Positions 1 through 6,210 of a DNA stretch of 8,560 nucleotides are shown one piece after another; positions within the stretch are counted from its first letter, which is position 1, and each line of letters starts with the position of its first letter. The notes beneath the pieces were generated by a model, which worked only from the letters and a program-made list of their open reading frames with translations, had not been told where the DNA came from and searched no databases. The stretch is from assembly GCA_934446135.1 (NCBI GenBank), contig CAKSDT010000074.1, forward strand, positions 1 through 8,560, given 5' to 3'. This DNA comes from an uncultured Clostridia bacterium. Lineage in GTDB: Bacteria > Bacillota > Clostridia > RGIG6154. The position numbers were made by a program, and so were the translations under genes.

Positions 1-2
1 GT

Positions 3-173
3 ACTCAGGAAGAACTAGATGAAAACAGTAAAGTCATTGATATATCATAGGCAAGAATTATAAATCCGTTTACATATTAAAAAACGGAAGAATATATCAA
101 TCTTTTTGTTGAACTTAGAAAAAACAAAGGCCTTACCTATGAAGATGCGAAAAAACAGGCTCTTGGCGATTAT
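3..173 (+). pseudogene. pta: 5' portion of pta, interrupted by two in-frame stop codons
   Basis: This stretch continues upstream in the same frame as the phosphate acetyltransferase coding region that follows, and its translation still looks like that family. It reads TQEELDENSKVIDIS, stop, ARIINPFTY, stop, then KTEEYINLFVELRKNKGLT and onward into the downstream frame. The stops are TAG at 48-50 and TAA at 78-80. In homologues this part runs on without interruption (a DxSxAxIINP-like segment, then EKTEEY-like residues), so each stop replaces one sense codon and there is no frameshift or deletion. A single G-to-T change from GAA would explain the second stop and one from GAG could explain the first. 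The gene begins before the window. Whether this is a true nonsense-mutated gene or base errors near a contig end cannot be told from sequence. Homology is strong; pseudogene status is uncertain. Confidence 0.6.
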
Positions 174-857
174 ATGTACTATGCTTGCCTTATGGTAAAA
201 GCCGGTGATGCAGACGGTGTTGTTTCAGGTGCTTGCCACTCTACGGCTAATACACTTAGACCAAGTCTTCAGATTATTAAAACCAAACCTGGGGTTAAAC
301 TTGTTTCTGCATTTTTCCTTATGGTTGTTCCGGATTGTGAATATGGTGCAGACGGAACATTCATTTTTGCCGACAGCGGTCTTGAACAAAATCCCGACCC
401 TGAAAAACTTGCGGCTATTGCTGCGTGCTCGGCAGAGAGTTTTGAACTTTTGGTGGAAAAAGAAGCAATTGTTGCTATGCTTTCGCATTCAACAAAAGGA
501 AGTGCTAAACATGCTGATGTTGATAAAGTCGTAGAGGCAACTAAACTTTGTAAAGAAGCAAATCCTGACCTTAAAGTCGACGGGGAACTTCAACTTGATG
601 CTGCAATCGTTCCCAGTGTCGGAGCGTCTAAGGCACCTGATTCAAAAGTTGCAGGTAAGGCAAATGTTTTAGTATTTCCTGATCTTGATGCAGGAAACAT
701 TGGTTATAAACTTGTTCAGCGTCTTGCTAAAGCAGAAGCATACGGACCTGTAACGCAGGGAATTGCAAAACCAATTAATGATCTTTCAAGAGGTTGCTCT
801 GCTGATGACATAGTAGGTGTTGTAGCAATTACTTGTGTGCAGGCACAAGGAAAATAA
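174..857 (+). CDS. pta: Phosphate acetyltransferase (phosphotransacetylase), C-terminal part
   Basis: Pta converts acetyl-CoA and phosphate to acetyl phosphate and CoA in the cytosol, supplying acetate kinase for ATP formation. The frame is open from base 81. The first ATG is 174, but it has no ribosome binding site and lies inside the fold, so it is probably not a natural start; the usual protein is about 330 residues and only 227 follow this ATG. Visible family motifs, numbered from this Met, are MVKAGDADGVVSGACHSTAN near residue 7, MLSHSTKGSA near 102, DGELQLDAAIVPSVGASKAP near 137, and INDLSRGCSADDIVG near 201. In the last motif Ser205, Arg206 and Asp212 match, from memory, catalytic Ser309, Arg310 and Asp316 of the Methanosarcina thermophila enzyme, so the catalytic end is intact. 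Two stop codons lie upstream in frame. ackA begins 24 bases after the stop, the classical pta-ackA arrangement. Confidence 0.85.
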   Translation: MYYACLMVKAGDADGVVSGACHSTANTLRPSLQIIKTKPGVKLVSAFFLMVVPDCEYGADGTFIFADSGLEQNPDPEKLAAIAACSAESFELLVEKEAIVAMLSHSTKGSAKHADVDKVVEATKLCKEANPDLKVDGELQLDAAIVPSVGASKAPDSKVAGKANVLVFPDLDAGNIGYKLVQRLAKAEAYGPVTQGIAKPINDLSRGCSADDIVGVVAITCVQAQGK

Positions 858-881
858 TAAATTATTGAGGAGAAATCACAT

Positions 882-2072
882 ATGAAAATTTTAGTAATAA
901 ACTGCGGAAGTTCATCACTTAAATATCAACTTATAGATATGGACACAAAACAGGTTATGGCAAAAGGACTTTGCGAGAGAATCGGTATTGAAGGTTCGCT
1001 TTTAACTCATAAAGTTAGTGATAAAAAATATGAACTTTCAATTAAAATGAATAATCACGCAGATGCAATTAATGCAGTTATTAATGCACTTGTTGATGAA
1101 AATCACGGTGTTATTAAAGATATGGGTGAGATTTCTGCGGTTGGTCACAGAGTGGTACATGGCGGTGAGGAATTCAGCAGTTCTGTTGTTATAACAGAAA
1201 AGGTAAAAAAAGCATTGGAAGCGTGTGTCGAACTCGCACCTCTTCATAATCCACCAAATCTTATCGGAATTGAAGCTTGTGAAAAAGCAATGCCCGGTGT
1301 GCCTATGGTAGCGGTTTTTGATACTGCATTTCATCAGACAATGCCTCAGGAAGCGTTTCTTTATGCAATTCCTTACGAATACTACGAAAAATATAAAGTA
1401 AGAAGATTCGGATTTCACGGCACATCGCACAAATATGTTACACAGAGGGCTGCTGCAATGCTCGGAAAGAAGCCGGAAGAAATTAATATTATTACCTGCC
1501 ATCTTGGTAACGGTTCATCAATTACCGCTGTTAAAGAAGGTAAGAGCATAGATACCACTATGGGCTTTACACCTCTTGCGGGTACATTGATGGGAACAAG
1601 ATGCGGAGATATCGATCCTGCAATAGTTACATATTTGATGGACAAAGAAAATCTTACAACTGCCGAGATTAACGATATTATGAATAAGAAGTCGGGCATT
1701 TTGGGCGTTTCAGGAGTTTCGAGCGACTTTAGAGATGTAACATCTGCAGCCGAAAACGGAAATAAGAGGGCAGAAGCAGGACTTAAAATGTTCTACAATC
1801 AGATTAAGAAAGATATCGGTGCTTATGCTGCATTGCTCGGCAGGGTTGATGCGGTTGTATTTACTGCCGGTGTTGGTGAGAACGATAAAGAACTTAGAAA
1901 ATATGTTGCAGGAGATCTTGAAATTTTGGGTCTTAAGATAGACGATGAAAAGAATTCGGTAAGAGGGGAAGAAATTGATATTTCAGCACCGGGAGCAAAG
2001 GTTAAAACGCTTGTAATTCCTACGAACGAGGAGTTAATGATAGCAATTGAAACAAAAGCATTGACAGAATAA
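882..2072 (+). CDS. ackA: Acetate kinase
   Basis: Cytosolic enzyme that transfers phosphate between acetyl phosphate and ADP, giving acetate and ATP; with Pta it forms the acetate branch of fermentation. The 396-residue length is normal for the family. Visible motifs of the acetate and sugar kinase/Hsc70/actin fold are the N-terminal phosphate loop MKILVINCGSSSLKYQLID, GHRVVHGGE with Arg90, VAVFDTAFHQTMP with Asp147, RRFGFHGTSHKYV with His179, the HLGNGSS adenosine/phosphate loop at 207-213, TLMGTRCGDIDP with Arg240, FTAGVGEND near 327, and PTNEE with Glu383. These match, offset by one, the catalytic Arg91, Asp148, His180, Arg241 and Glu384 of the Methanosarcina enzyme. The ATG follows a GAGGAG ribosome binding site at 867-872. 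It is probably transcribed with pta. No hairpin terminator follows; the next promoter starts eight bases after the stop. Confidence 0.97.
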   Translation: MKILVINCGSSSLKYQLIDMDTKQVMAKGLCERIGIEGSLLTHKVSDKKYELSIKMNNHADAINAVINALVDENHGVIKDMGEISAVGHRVVHGGEEFSSSVVITEKVKKALEACVELAPLHNPPNLIGIEACEKAMPGVPMVAVFDTAFHQTMPQEAFLYAIPYEYYEKYKVRRFGFHGTSHKYVTQRAAAMLGKKPEEINIITCHLGNGSSITAVKEGKSIDTTMGFTPLAGTLMGTRCGDIDPAIVTYLMDKENLTTAEINDIMNKKSGILGVSGVSSDFRDVTSAAENGNKRAEAGLKMFYNQIKKDIGAYAALLGRVDAVVFTAGVGENDKELRKYVAGDLEILGLKIDDEKNSVRGEEIDISAPGAKVKTLVIPTNEELMIAIETKALTE

Positions 2073-2080
2073 AAAATGTC

Positions 2081-2109
2081 TTGACAAAAACATATTTTTG
2101 TTTTATACT
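2081..2109 (+). promoter_or_regulatory. Sigma-70/SigA-type promoter for DUF177-rpmF
   Basis: A perfect -35 box TTGACA at 2081-2086 is followed after exactly 17 bases by TATACT at 2104-2109, one base off the -10 consensus. Transcription would start near 2116, leaving a short leader of about 30 bases before the GTG start at 2147. A second TTGACA lies at 2061-2066 inside the end of ackA, but it has no fitting -10 box. Confidence 0.85.
2084..2101. repeat. A/T-rich inverted repeat inside the promoter spacer
   Basis: ACAAAAA at 2084-2090 and TTTTTGT at 2095-2101 are exact reverse complements separated by CATA. The palindrome overlaps the end of the -35 box and fills the spacer up to two bases before the -10 box, where a repressor could block RNA polymerase. 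Such a perfect 7-base-arm repeat is not very rare in AT-rich DNA, and its composition is too weak for a good terminator of ackA. Operator function is a guess. Confidence 0.3.
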
Positions 2110-2131
2110 ATTATAGTCTTATTGTGTGTGC

Positions 2132-2140
2132 AGGGGAGGG
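2132..2140 (+). promoter_or_regulatory. Ribosome binding site fixing the DUF177 start
   Basis: AGGGGAGGG lies six bases before GTG 2147. An in-frame GTG at 2126 would make a longer protein but has this purine run inside its coding sequence and sits only about ten bases from the predicted transcription start, so 2147 is the better start. Confidence 0.8.
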
Positions 2141-2146
2141 AACGCT

Positions 2147-2644
2147 GTGCTTTTGAATATTTTGCCGGTTCTCAAGAACCCGGATTTGATTTTGAATTTT
2201 GATGATGATATTTCAATTAATAATTCAGATTTTGTTCATGAAGCAGTTTCTTTTGATAAGCCTGTACATATAAGCGGTACAGTGAAAAATGTCGGCGGCG
2301 TCGTGGTGATGAGTGCAAAGGTTTGTGCTGAGTACAACACTTTGTGCGATAGATGTATGCAGCCTGTTTCTAAAGAAATCAATTTTGATTTTGAAGAGAG
2401 TTTTGTTAAGGAGATTGATTCGGATAACGATGAATTCGCAAATCTTTTCGATGGTGAAGTTATTGACGTTTCCGATTACACCTTCAAAAACATTTTTTTG
2501 AATCTTCCGCTTAAGAATTTATGCAAAGAAGATTGCAAAGGTATTTGTCAGAAATGCGGGACTAATCTTAATGTTTCATCGTGCGATTGTGTTGATGATG
2601 AATGGAATCCGCAATTTGACATTTTAAAACATTTATTTGATTAG
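2147..2644 (+). CDS. YceD/DUF177 family protein, putative zinc-binding large-subunit rRNA factor
   Basis: A 165-residue member of the DUF177 (YceD) family, which is encoded next to rpmF in most bacteria; the E. coli and plant members have been linked to 23S rRNA accumulation or processing. The exact activity is not settled. The family cysteine pattern is complete: LCDRCMQPV with Cys67 and Cys70, then near the C-terminus LCKEDCKGICQKCG with Cys126, Cys130, Cys134 and Cys137, and a final CDC with Cys146 and Cys148. These probably bind zinc; E. coli YceD has fewer of them. The middle is acidic (EIDSDNDEF near 89) and there is no signal peptide or membrane segment, so the protein is cytosolic. 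The start is GTG 2147, chosen from the ribosome binding site at 2132-2140. It is the first gene after a strong promoter and is co-transcribed with rpmF, 37 bases downstream. Confidence 0.9.
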   Translation: MLLNILPVLKNPDLILNFDDDISINNSDFVHEAVSFDKPVHISGTVKNVGGVVVMSAKVCAEYNTLCDRCMQPVSKEINFDFEESFVKEIDSDNDEFANLFDGEVIDVSDYTFKNIFLNLPLKNLCKEDCKGICQKCGTNLNVSSCDCVDDEWNPQFDILKHLFD

Positions 2645-2663
2645 TATTTTTGACATGATTATT

Positions 2664-2673
2664 AAGGGAGGTG
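2664..2673 (+). promoter_or_regulatory. Strong ribosome binding site for rpmF
   Basis: AAGGGAGGTG, almost fully complementary to the 3' end of 16S rRNA, ends eight bases before ATG 2682. It fits a highly expressed ribosomal protein gene and rules out the upstream in-frame TTG at 2637. Confidence 0.85.
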
Positions 2674-2681
2674 TGAACTTA

Positions 2682-2858
2682 ATGGCAGTTCCAAAGAGAA
2701 AAATATCTAAAGCAAGAAGAGATAAAAGAAGAGCAAACTGGAAGTTGGCAGTACCTGGTATGGTGAAATGCTCTCAGTGCGGTGCTTTGGTGTTATCACA
2801 CAGAGTTTGCCCTGAGTGTGGTTTTTACAAGGGCAGGGAAGTTGTTAAAGCAAACTAA
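2682..2858 (+). CDS. rpmF: 50S ribosomal protein L32 (bL32), zinc-ribbon form
   Basis: A 58-residue structural protein of the large ribosomal subunit, full length for bL32. It begins with the family signature MAVPKRKISKARRDKRRANW, a basic rRNA-binding arm, then KLAVPGMVKCSQCGALVLSH and RVCPECGFYKGREVV. Cys30 and Cys33 with Cys43 and Cys46 form two CxxC pairs of a zinc ribbon, so this is the zinc-binding (C+) paralogue type rather than the cysteine-free form some bacteria use when zinc is scarce. It follows the DUF177 gene in the standard order and is closed by an intrinsic terminator. In many Clostridia rpmF is followed by fapR or plsX and other fatty acid/phospholipid genes; here the next gene is DUF512. 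Confidence 0.97.
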   Translation: MAVPKRKISKARRDKRRANWKLAVPGMVKCSQCGALVLSHRVCPECGFYKGREVVKAN

Positions 2859-2871
2859 TTTCTATTCTTAT

Positions 2872-2904
2872 AAAAACAAGGCTCTAAAAGCCTTGTTTTT
2901 ATTT
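2872..2904 (+). terminator. Intrinsic terminator after rpmF
   Basis: A perfect 12-base-pair stem, AAAAACAAGGCT at 2872-2883 with AGCCTTGTTTTT at 2889-2900, encloses a five-base loop CTAAA and runs into a T-rich tail through 2904. The A-rich left arm means it could also stop transcription from the other side. It separates the DUF177-rpmF unit from the DUF512-der unit. Confidence 0.92.
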
Positions 2905-2924
2905 GCTTAAAAATTCTTAAACAC

Positions 2925-2953
2925 TTGACAATAATAGGAATTTGTAGGATAAT
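2925..2953 (+). promoter_or_regulatory. Sigma-70/SigA-type promoter for the DUF512-der-plsY-gpsA unit
   Basis: TTGACA at 2925-2930 and GATAAT at 2948-2953 are separated by 17 bases; only one base of the -10 box differs from consensus. It lies between the rpmF terminator and the DUF512 start at 2988, giving a leader of about 28 bases. Confidence 0.8.
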
Positions 2954-2987
2954 AATTAATAGTGTTTTGTGCTTTTGGGGAGATAAG

Positions 2988-4268
2988 ATGGCTAAAATTA
3001 TAAGTGTTGATAAAGATTCAATCGCATATGATGTCGGCATTGAACCGGGCGATGAATTGCTGGAAGTTAATGGAAAAAAGGCAACTGATATATTAATGTT
3101 TATGTATCAGACTGCCGATCCGGAATATGAAATAACTGTCAAAAAGAAAGACGGACAGATTGAATGTATTGATATTATTACTGAATATGGCGAAGATCTT
3201 GGCGTAGAGTTTGAGAATCCACTTCTTACTAAGGCTAAAAGTTGTGCAAACAAATGCGTTTTTTGTTTTATTGATCAACTTCCAAAAGGTATGAGGGAAA
3301 GCCTATATTTTAAAGATGATGACTCCAGGCTGTCTTTTTTGCACGGTAATTATGTTACTCTTACAAATATATCAGACCGTGAACTTGATAACTTGATTGA
3401 AATGAGAATGTCGCCTATAAATGTTTCGGTTCAATGTACTGACCCTGAGTTAAGAAAATTTATGCTGGGAAATAAAAGGGCGGGTAAATTGCTTGAGCAG
3501 TTAAAAAAATTAAGCGATGCTGAAATTGAGATTAATTGTCAGGTTGTTTTGTGTAAAAATATTAATGACGGAAAAATACTTGATAAAACAATAAGGGATC
3601 TTGAACAGTTTATTCCAAATGTGAACAGCATTTGCATAGTTCCTCTGGGTATGACAAAATTCAGAGAGGGTCTGTATCCTATGGAGGCATTCAGCGAATC
3701 CGATTGCAAAGAAATCGTTAGACATATTGAGGATATTCAAAAAGAATTTGAAAGGAAATACGGTGCTAAAATAATATATCTTGCCGATGAATTTTATATA
3801 GAGGGAAATGTTCCTTTTCCTGATTATGAGGATTATGATGAATTTCCGCAACTTGAAAACGGAGTTGGCATGGCGGTTTTGCTTGAAAAGGAGTTTAATG
3901 ATGAACTTTCGAAAGTGAAGCATATAAGACCTAAGAAAGTAAGTATAGCGACAGGCAAAATCAGTGAAGATTTAATAAATAAACTTGTTTCTAAAGTTGA
4001 TGGCATCGAATGCAATGTTTTTGGTATAAGAAATGATTTTTTTGGTGAGTCGATTACAGTTTCCGGTCTTGTTACGGGTGGAGATATTATTAAACAGCTT
4101 AAGGGCAAAAGTCTTGGTGAATATCTTCTCATACCCGAAAATATGCTAAGAGCAAGTACGGATATTTTTCTTGATGACTACACAGTAGGTGATGTTGAAA
4201 GAGAACTTAATATCAAAATTAAAATTACTAATGACGGATATGATTTGGTTCACTATCTTACAGATTAG
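2988..4268 (+). CDS. DUF512 family protein with PDZ-like and radical-SAM-like Fe-S regions
   Basis: A 426-residue protein of a widespread but biochemically uncharacterised family (COG1625/DUF512, often named Fe-S oxidoreductase related to NifB/MoaA). Residues 1 to about 70 look like a PDZ domain, with IISVDKDSIAYDVGIEPGDE and LLEVNGKKATD. At 86-93 there is CANKCVFC, a CxxxCxxC pattern with Cys86, Cys90 and Cys93, as used by radical SAM enzymes for a 4Fe-4S cluster, followed by the family signature FIDQLPKGMRESLYFKDDD. Later family motifs include QVVLCKNINDG with Cys189 and VPLGMTKFREGLYPMEAF; the C-terminal half is the DUF512 region. There is no signal peptide, so it is probably cytosolic. 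The ATG follows GGGGAG at 2977-2982 and has a better context than the in-frame TTG at 2925, which is part of the -35 box. It lies 18 bases before der, a pairing common in Clostridia. Its substrate is unknown. Confidence 0.9.
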   Translation: MAKIISVDKDSIAYDVGIEPGDELLEVNGKKATDILMFMYQTADPEYEITVKKKDGQIECIDIITEYGEDLGVEFENPLLTKAKSCANKCVFCFIDQLPKGMRESLYFKDDDSRLSFLHGNYVTLTNISDRELDNLIEMRMSPINVSVQCTDPELRKFMLGNKRAGKLLEQLKKLSDAEIEINCQVVLCKNINDGKILDKTIRDLEQFIPNVNSICIVPLGMTKFREGLYPMEAFSESDCKEIVRHIEDIQKEFERKYGAKIIYLADEFYIEGNVPFPDYEDYDEFPQLENGVGMAVLLEKEFNDELSKVKHIRPKKVSIATGKISEDLINKLVSKVDGIECNVFGIRNDFFGESITVSGLVTGGDIIKQLKGKSLGEYLLIPENMLRASTDIFLDDYTVGDVERELNIKIKITNDGYDLVHYLTD

Positions 4269-4286
4269 AAAGGGAGTGTTATTTGT

Positions 4287-5609
4287 ATGAAACCTATAGT
4301 TGCAATAGTAGGAAGACCTAATGTGGGTAAATCAATGCTTTTTAACAAATTAATCGGCGACAGGATAGCAATTGTTGAGGATACGCCGGGGGTTACAAGA
4401 GATAGAATTTATGCAGACGGTGAGTGGCTTAATCATAAATTTACACTTATCGATACGGGCGGAATTGAACCTAAAACGAATGATATAATACTTGCACAAA
4501 TGAGAAAACAAGCTGAAATTGCAATTGACATGGCGGATGTTATAGTGTTTGTTACTGATATCAAAGGCGGGGTCACTGCAGCAGACCGTGATGTTGCAGC
4601 AATGCTTCAAAAATCCGGGAAACCGGTTGTTCTTGTATGCAATAAGTGCGATGCGGCAGGACAGCCACCAATGGAAATATATGAGTTTTACAACTTGGGT
4701 TTAGGCGAACCCTTTCCCGTGTCTGCTGTAAATAGTCTGGGATTCGGTGATCTCCTTGATGAAGTTTCCAAATATTTTGCTGATGCAGAAAACTTTGAAG
4801 AAGATGAAAGTATAATAAAAATTGCAATAACAGGCAGACCTAACGCCGGAAAATCATCACTTATTAACAGCATTTTGGGCGATGAGCGTGTAATAGTCAG
4901 GGATATTCCGGGCACAACAAGAGATGCAATTGACGTTATGTTCGAAAAAGACGGAAAGAAATATATTTTTACTGACACTGCCGGACTTAGAAAAAGGGGT
5001 AAAATTGATGAGAGTATTGAAAGATACAGTGCAGTAAGAACACTTCTTGCAGTTGATCGTTCCGATGTTGTAATTATGATGATAGATGCAAATGAGGGGG
5101 TTACCGAGCAAGATACAAAAATTGCGGGTTATGCCCATGACAACGGAAAAGGTTTGATTGTTGCAGTCAACAAATGGGACACCGTTGAAAAAGAAACGAA
5201 TACAATGAAAAATTATAAGAACAAGGTGCTTGATGGGTTTAATTTTATGATGTATGCTCCTATAGAGTTTATATCAGCCAAAACAGGTGCAAGGGTTGAC
5301 AGACTTTTTGAGTTGATTCACTATGTTAATGAACAAAATACAACAAGAATACAAACCGGAGTACTTAATGATGTTTTAAATCAGGCAATATTGAGAGTAC
5401 AACCTCCTACTGACAAAGGTAAAAGATTGAAAATTTACTATATTACTCAGGTTTCAATCAAACCTCCGACATTTGTTCTTTTTGTTAATAACAAAGAACT
5501 TGCACATTTTTCATATGTAAGATACATCGAAAACCAACTCAGGGAGGCATTTGGACTTAATGGTACTCCGCTTAAATTTATAGTAAGGGAAAAGAAGGAT
5601 GACAAGTAA
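4287..5609 (+). CDS. der: Ribosome-assembly GTPase Der (EngA)
   Basis: Cytosolic double-domain GTPase needed for maturation of the 50S subunit. At 440 residues it is full length. GTPase domain 1 shows the P-loop GRPNVGKS at 9-16, DTPGVTRDR at 32-40, the G3 motif DTGG at 56-59 and the G4 motif NKCD at 119-122. Domain 2 has GRPNAGKS at 183-190, PGTTRD near 208, DTAG at 230-233, NKWD at 295-298 and SAKTG at 330-334. A KH-like C-terminal domain (about 355-440) includes VQPPTDKGKRLKIYYITQ and KPPTFVLFVN. One oddity is Met17 directly after the first P-loop, where Der proteins normally have Thr or Ser (GKSTLFN), a position next to the magnesium-binding Ser. The ribosome binding site AGGGAG at 4271-4276 is ten bases upstream. 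The stop codon overlaps the plsY start (TAATG), which points to translational coupling. Confidence 0.97.
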   Translation: MKPIVAIVGRPNVGKSMLFNKLIGDRIAIVEDTPGVTRDRIYADGEWLNHKFTLIDTGGIEPKTNDIILAQMRKQAEIAIDMADVIVFVTDIKGGVTAADRDVAAMLQKSGKPVVLVCNKCDAAGQPPMEIYEFYNLGLGEPFPVSAVNSLGFGDLLDEVSKYFADAENFEEDESIIKIAITGRPNAGKSSLINSILGDERVIVRDIPGTTRDAIDVMFEKDGKKYIFTDTAGLRKRGKIDESIERYSAVRTLLAVDRSDVVIMMIDANEGVTEQDTKIAGYAHDNGKGLIVAVNKWDTVEKETNTMKNYKNKVLDGFNFMMYAPIEFISAKTGARVDRLFELIHYVNEQNTTRIQTGVLNDVLNQAILRVQPPTDKGKRLKIYYITQVSIKPPTFVLFVNNKELAHFSYVRYIENQLREAFGLNGTPLKFIVREKKDDK

Positions 5610-6199
5610 TGACAATTAAAATTATTTTTCTTTCAATCGTTGCTTATCTTTTGGGAAGCATTAATTTTTCAATTGTAATATGTAAATTAAAAGATGTTGA
5701 TATAAAGAAAGTTGGAAGCGGAAACGCAGGTGCAACAAATACGGTAAGGGCCTTAGGGAAAAAATACGGTATAATAGTTTTTCTCTGCGACTTTTTTAAA
5801 GGAGTTTTGCCGTGCCTTTTGGCAAAATTTTTCGGCGTCGGACAATTTGCGGCTGTTATTGGCATTTTTGCTATACTTGGACATAATTATCCTATATATT
5901 TTGGTTTTAAAGGCGGTAAGGGTGTTTCAACAACATTTGGTGTTATTGCCGCCGTAAATTTTTGGGTTGCACTTATATTGGGAACGTTTGTTCTTTTACT
6001 CATATTTATAACAAAAATAGTTTCGTTAAGTGTTTTGATAACATTTACCCTACTGCCTATAGTTATGTATTTGTTATGTGCCCCGGGTGAATATATAAAT
6101 GTATATGCAACACTTTTTTACTCAGTTTCAGTGTTTTTTACACACAGGCAGAATATCAAACGGCTCATAAGCGGTACTGAAAACAAATTTAAAAAATGA
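5609..6199 (+). CDS. plsY: Glycerol-3-phosphate acyltransferase PlsY
   Basis: Integral membrane enzyme that moves an acyl group from acyl-phosphate (made by PlsX) to position 1 of glycerol-3-phosphate, the first step of phospholipid synthesis in most bacteria. The 196-residue length is typical. All three family motifs are present: GSGNAGATNTVR at 37-47 (Ala where GSGNPGATN is common), GHNYPIYFGFKGGKGVSTTF at 91-110, and HRQNIKRLISGTENKFKK at the C-terminus. Hydrophobic segments near 3-20, 54-74, 79-92, 112-135 and 136-158 fit the multi-pass topology. The ATG overlaps the der stop codon by one base (TAATG), and AAGGAT at 5595-5600 serves as ribosome binding site. gpsA, which makes its glycerol-3-phosphate substrate, follows. 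No plsX is seen in the window. Confidence 0.96.
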   Translation: MTIKIIFLSIVAYLLGSINFSIVICKLKDVDIKKVGSGNAGATNTVRALGKKYGIIVFLCDFFKGVLPCLLAKFFGVGQFAAVIGIFAILGHNYPIYFGFKGGKGVSTTFGVIAAVNFWVALILGTFVLLLIFITKIVSLSVLITFTLLPIVMYLLCAPGEYINVYATLFYSVSVFFTHRQNIKRLISGTENKFKK

Positions 6200-6203
6200 G
6201 GAG
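6199..6203 (+). promoter_or_regulatory. Ribosome binding site fixing the gpsA start
   Basis: AGGAG lies seven bases before ATG 6211. The alternative ATG at 6196, which overlaps the plsY stop codon, has only A/T-rich sequence upstream and would add MRRSD ahead of the nucleotide-binding fold, so it is rejected. Confidence 0.8.
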
Positions 6204-6210
6204 ATCGGAT

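Noticed and set aside
48..80. Reading the pta stops as a reassigned genetic code or as selenocysteine/pyrrolysine-type recoding
   Set aside because: Two different stops (TAG and TAA) are involved, all other genes here end on TAA, TAG or TGA without in-frame internal stops, and the expected residues at these positions are not special amino acids.
1038..1502. Minus-strand open frame of 154 codons opposite ackA, and similar ones opposite DUF512, der and the AraC gene
   Set aside because: They lie wholly opposite clear genes, have Cys/Ile/Asn/Phe-rich translations typical of antisense frames in AT-rich DNA, and show no family motifs.
2084..2104. A/T palindrome as intrinsic terminator of ackA
   Set aside because: The stem contains one G-C pair only and would be very weak; it fits better as part of, or a site within, the promoter.
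2126..2146. Longer DUF177 protein starting at GTG 2126
   Set aside because: The added residues are encoded by the ribosome binding site itself and are absent from the family; GTG 2147 has ideal spacing.
2925..2987. Longer DUF512 protein starting at TTG 2925
   Set aside because: The codon is part of the -35 box and has no ribosome binding site; ATG 2988 follows GGGGAG and starts directly at the PDZ-like domain.
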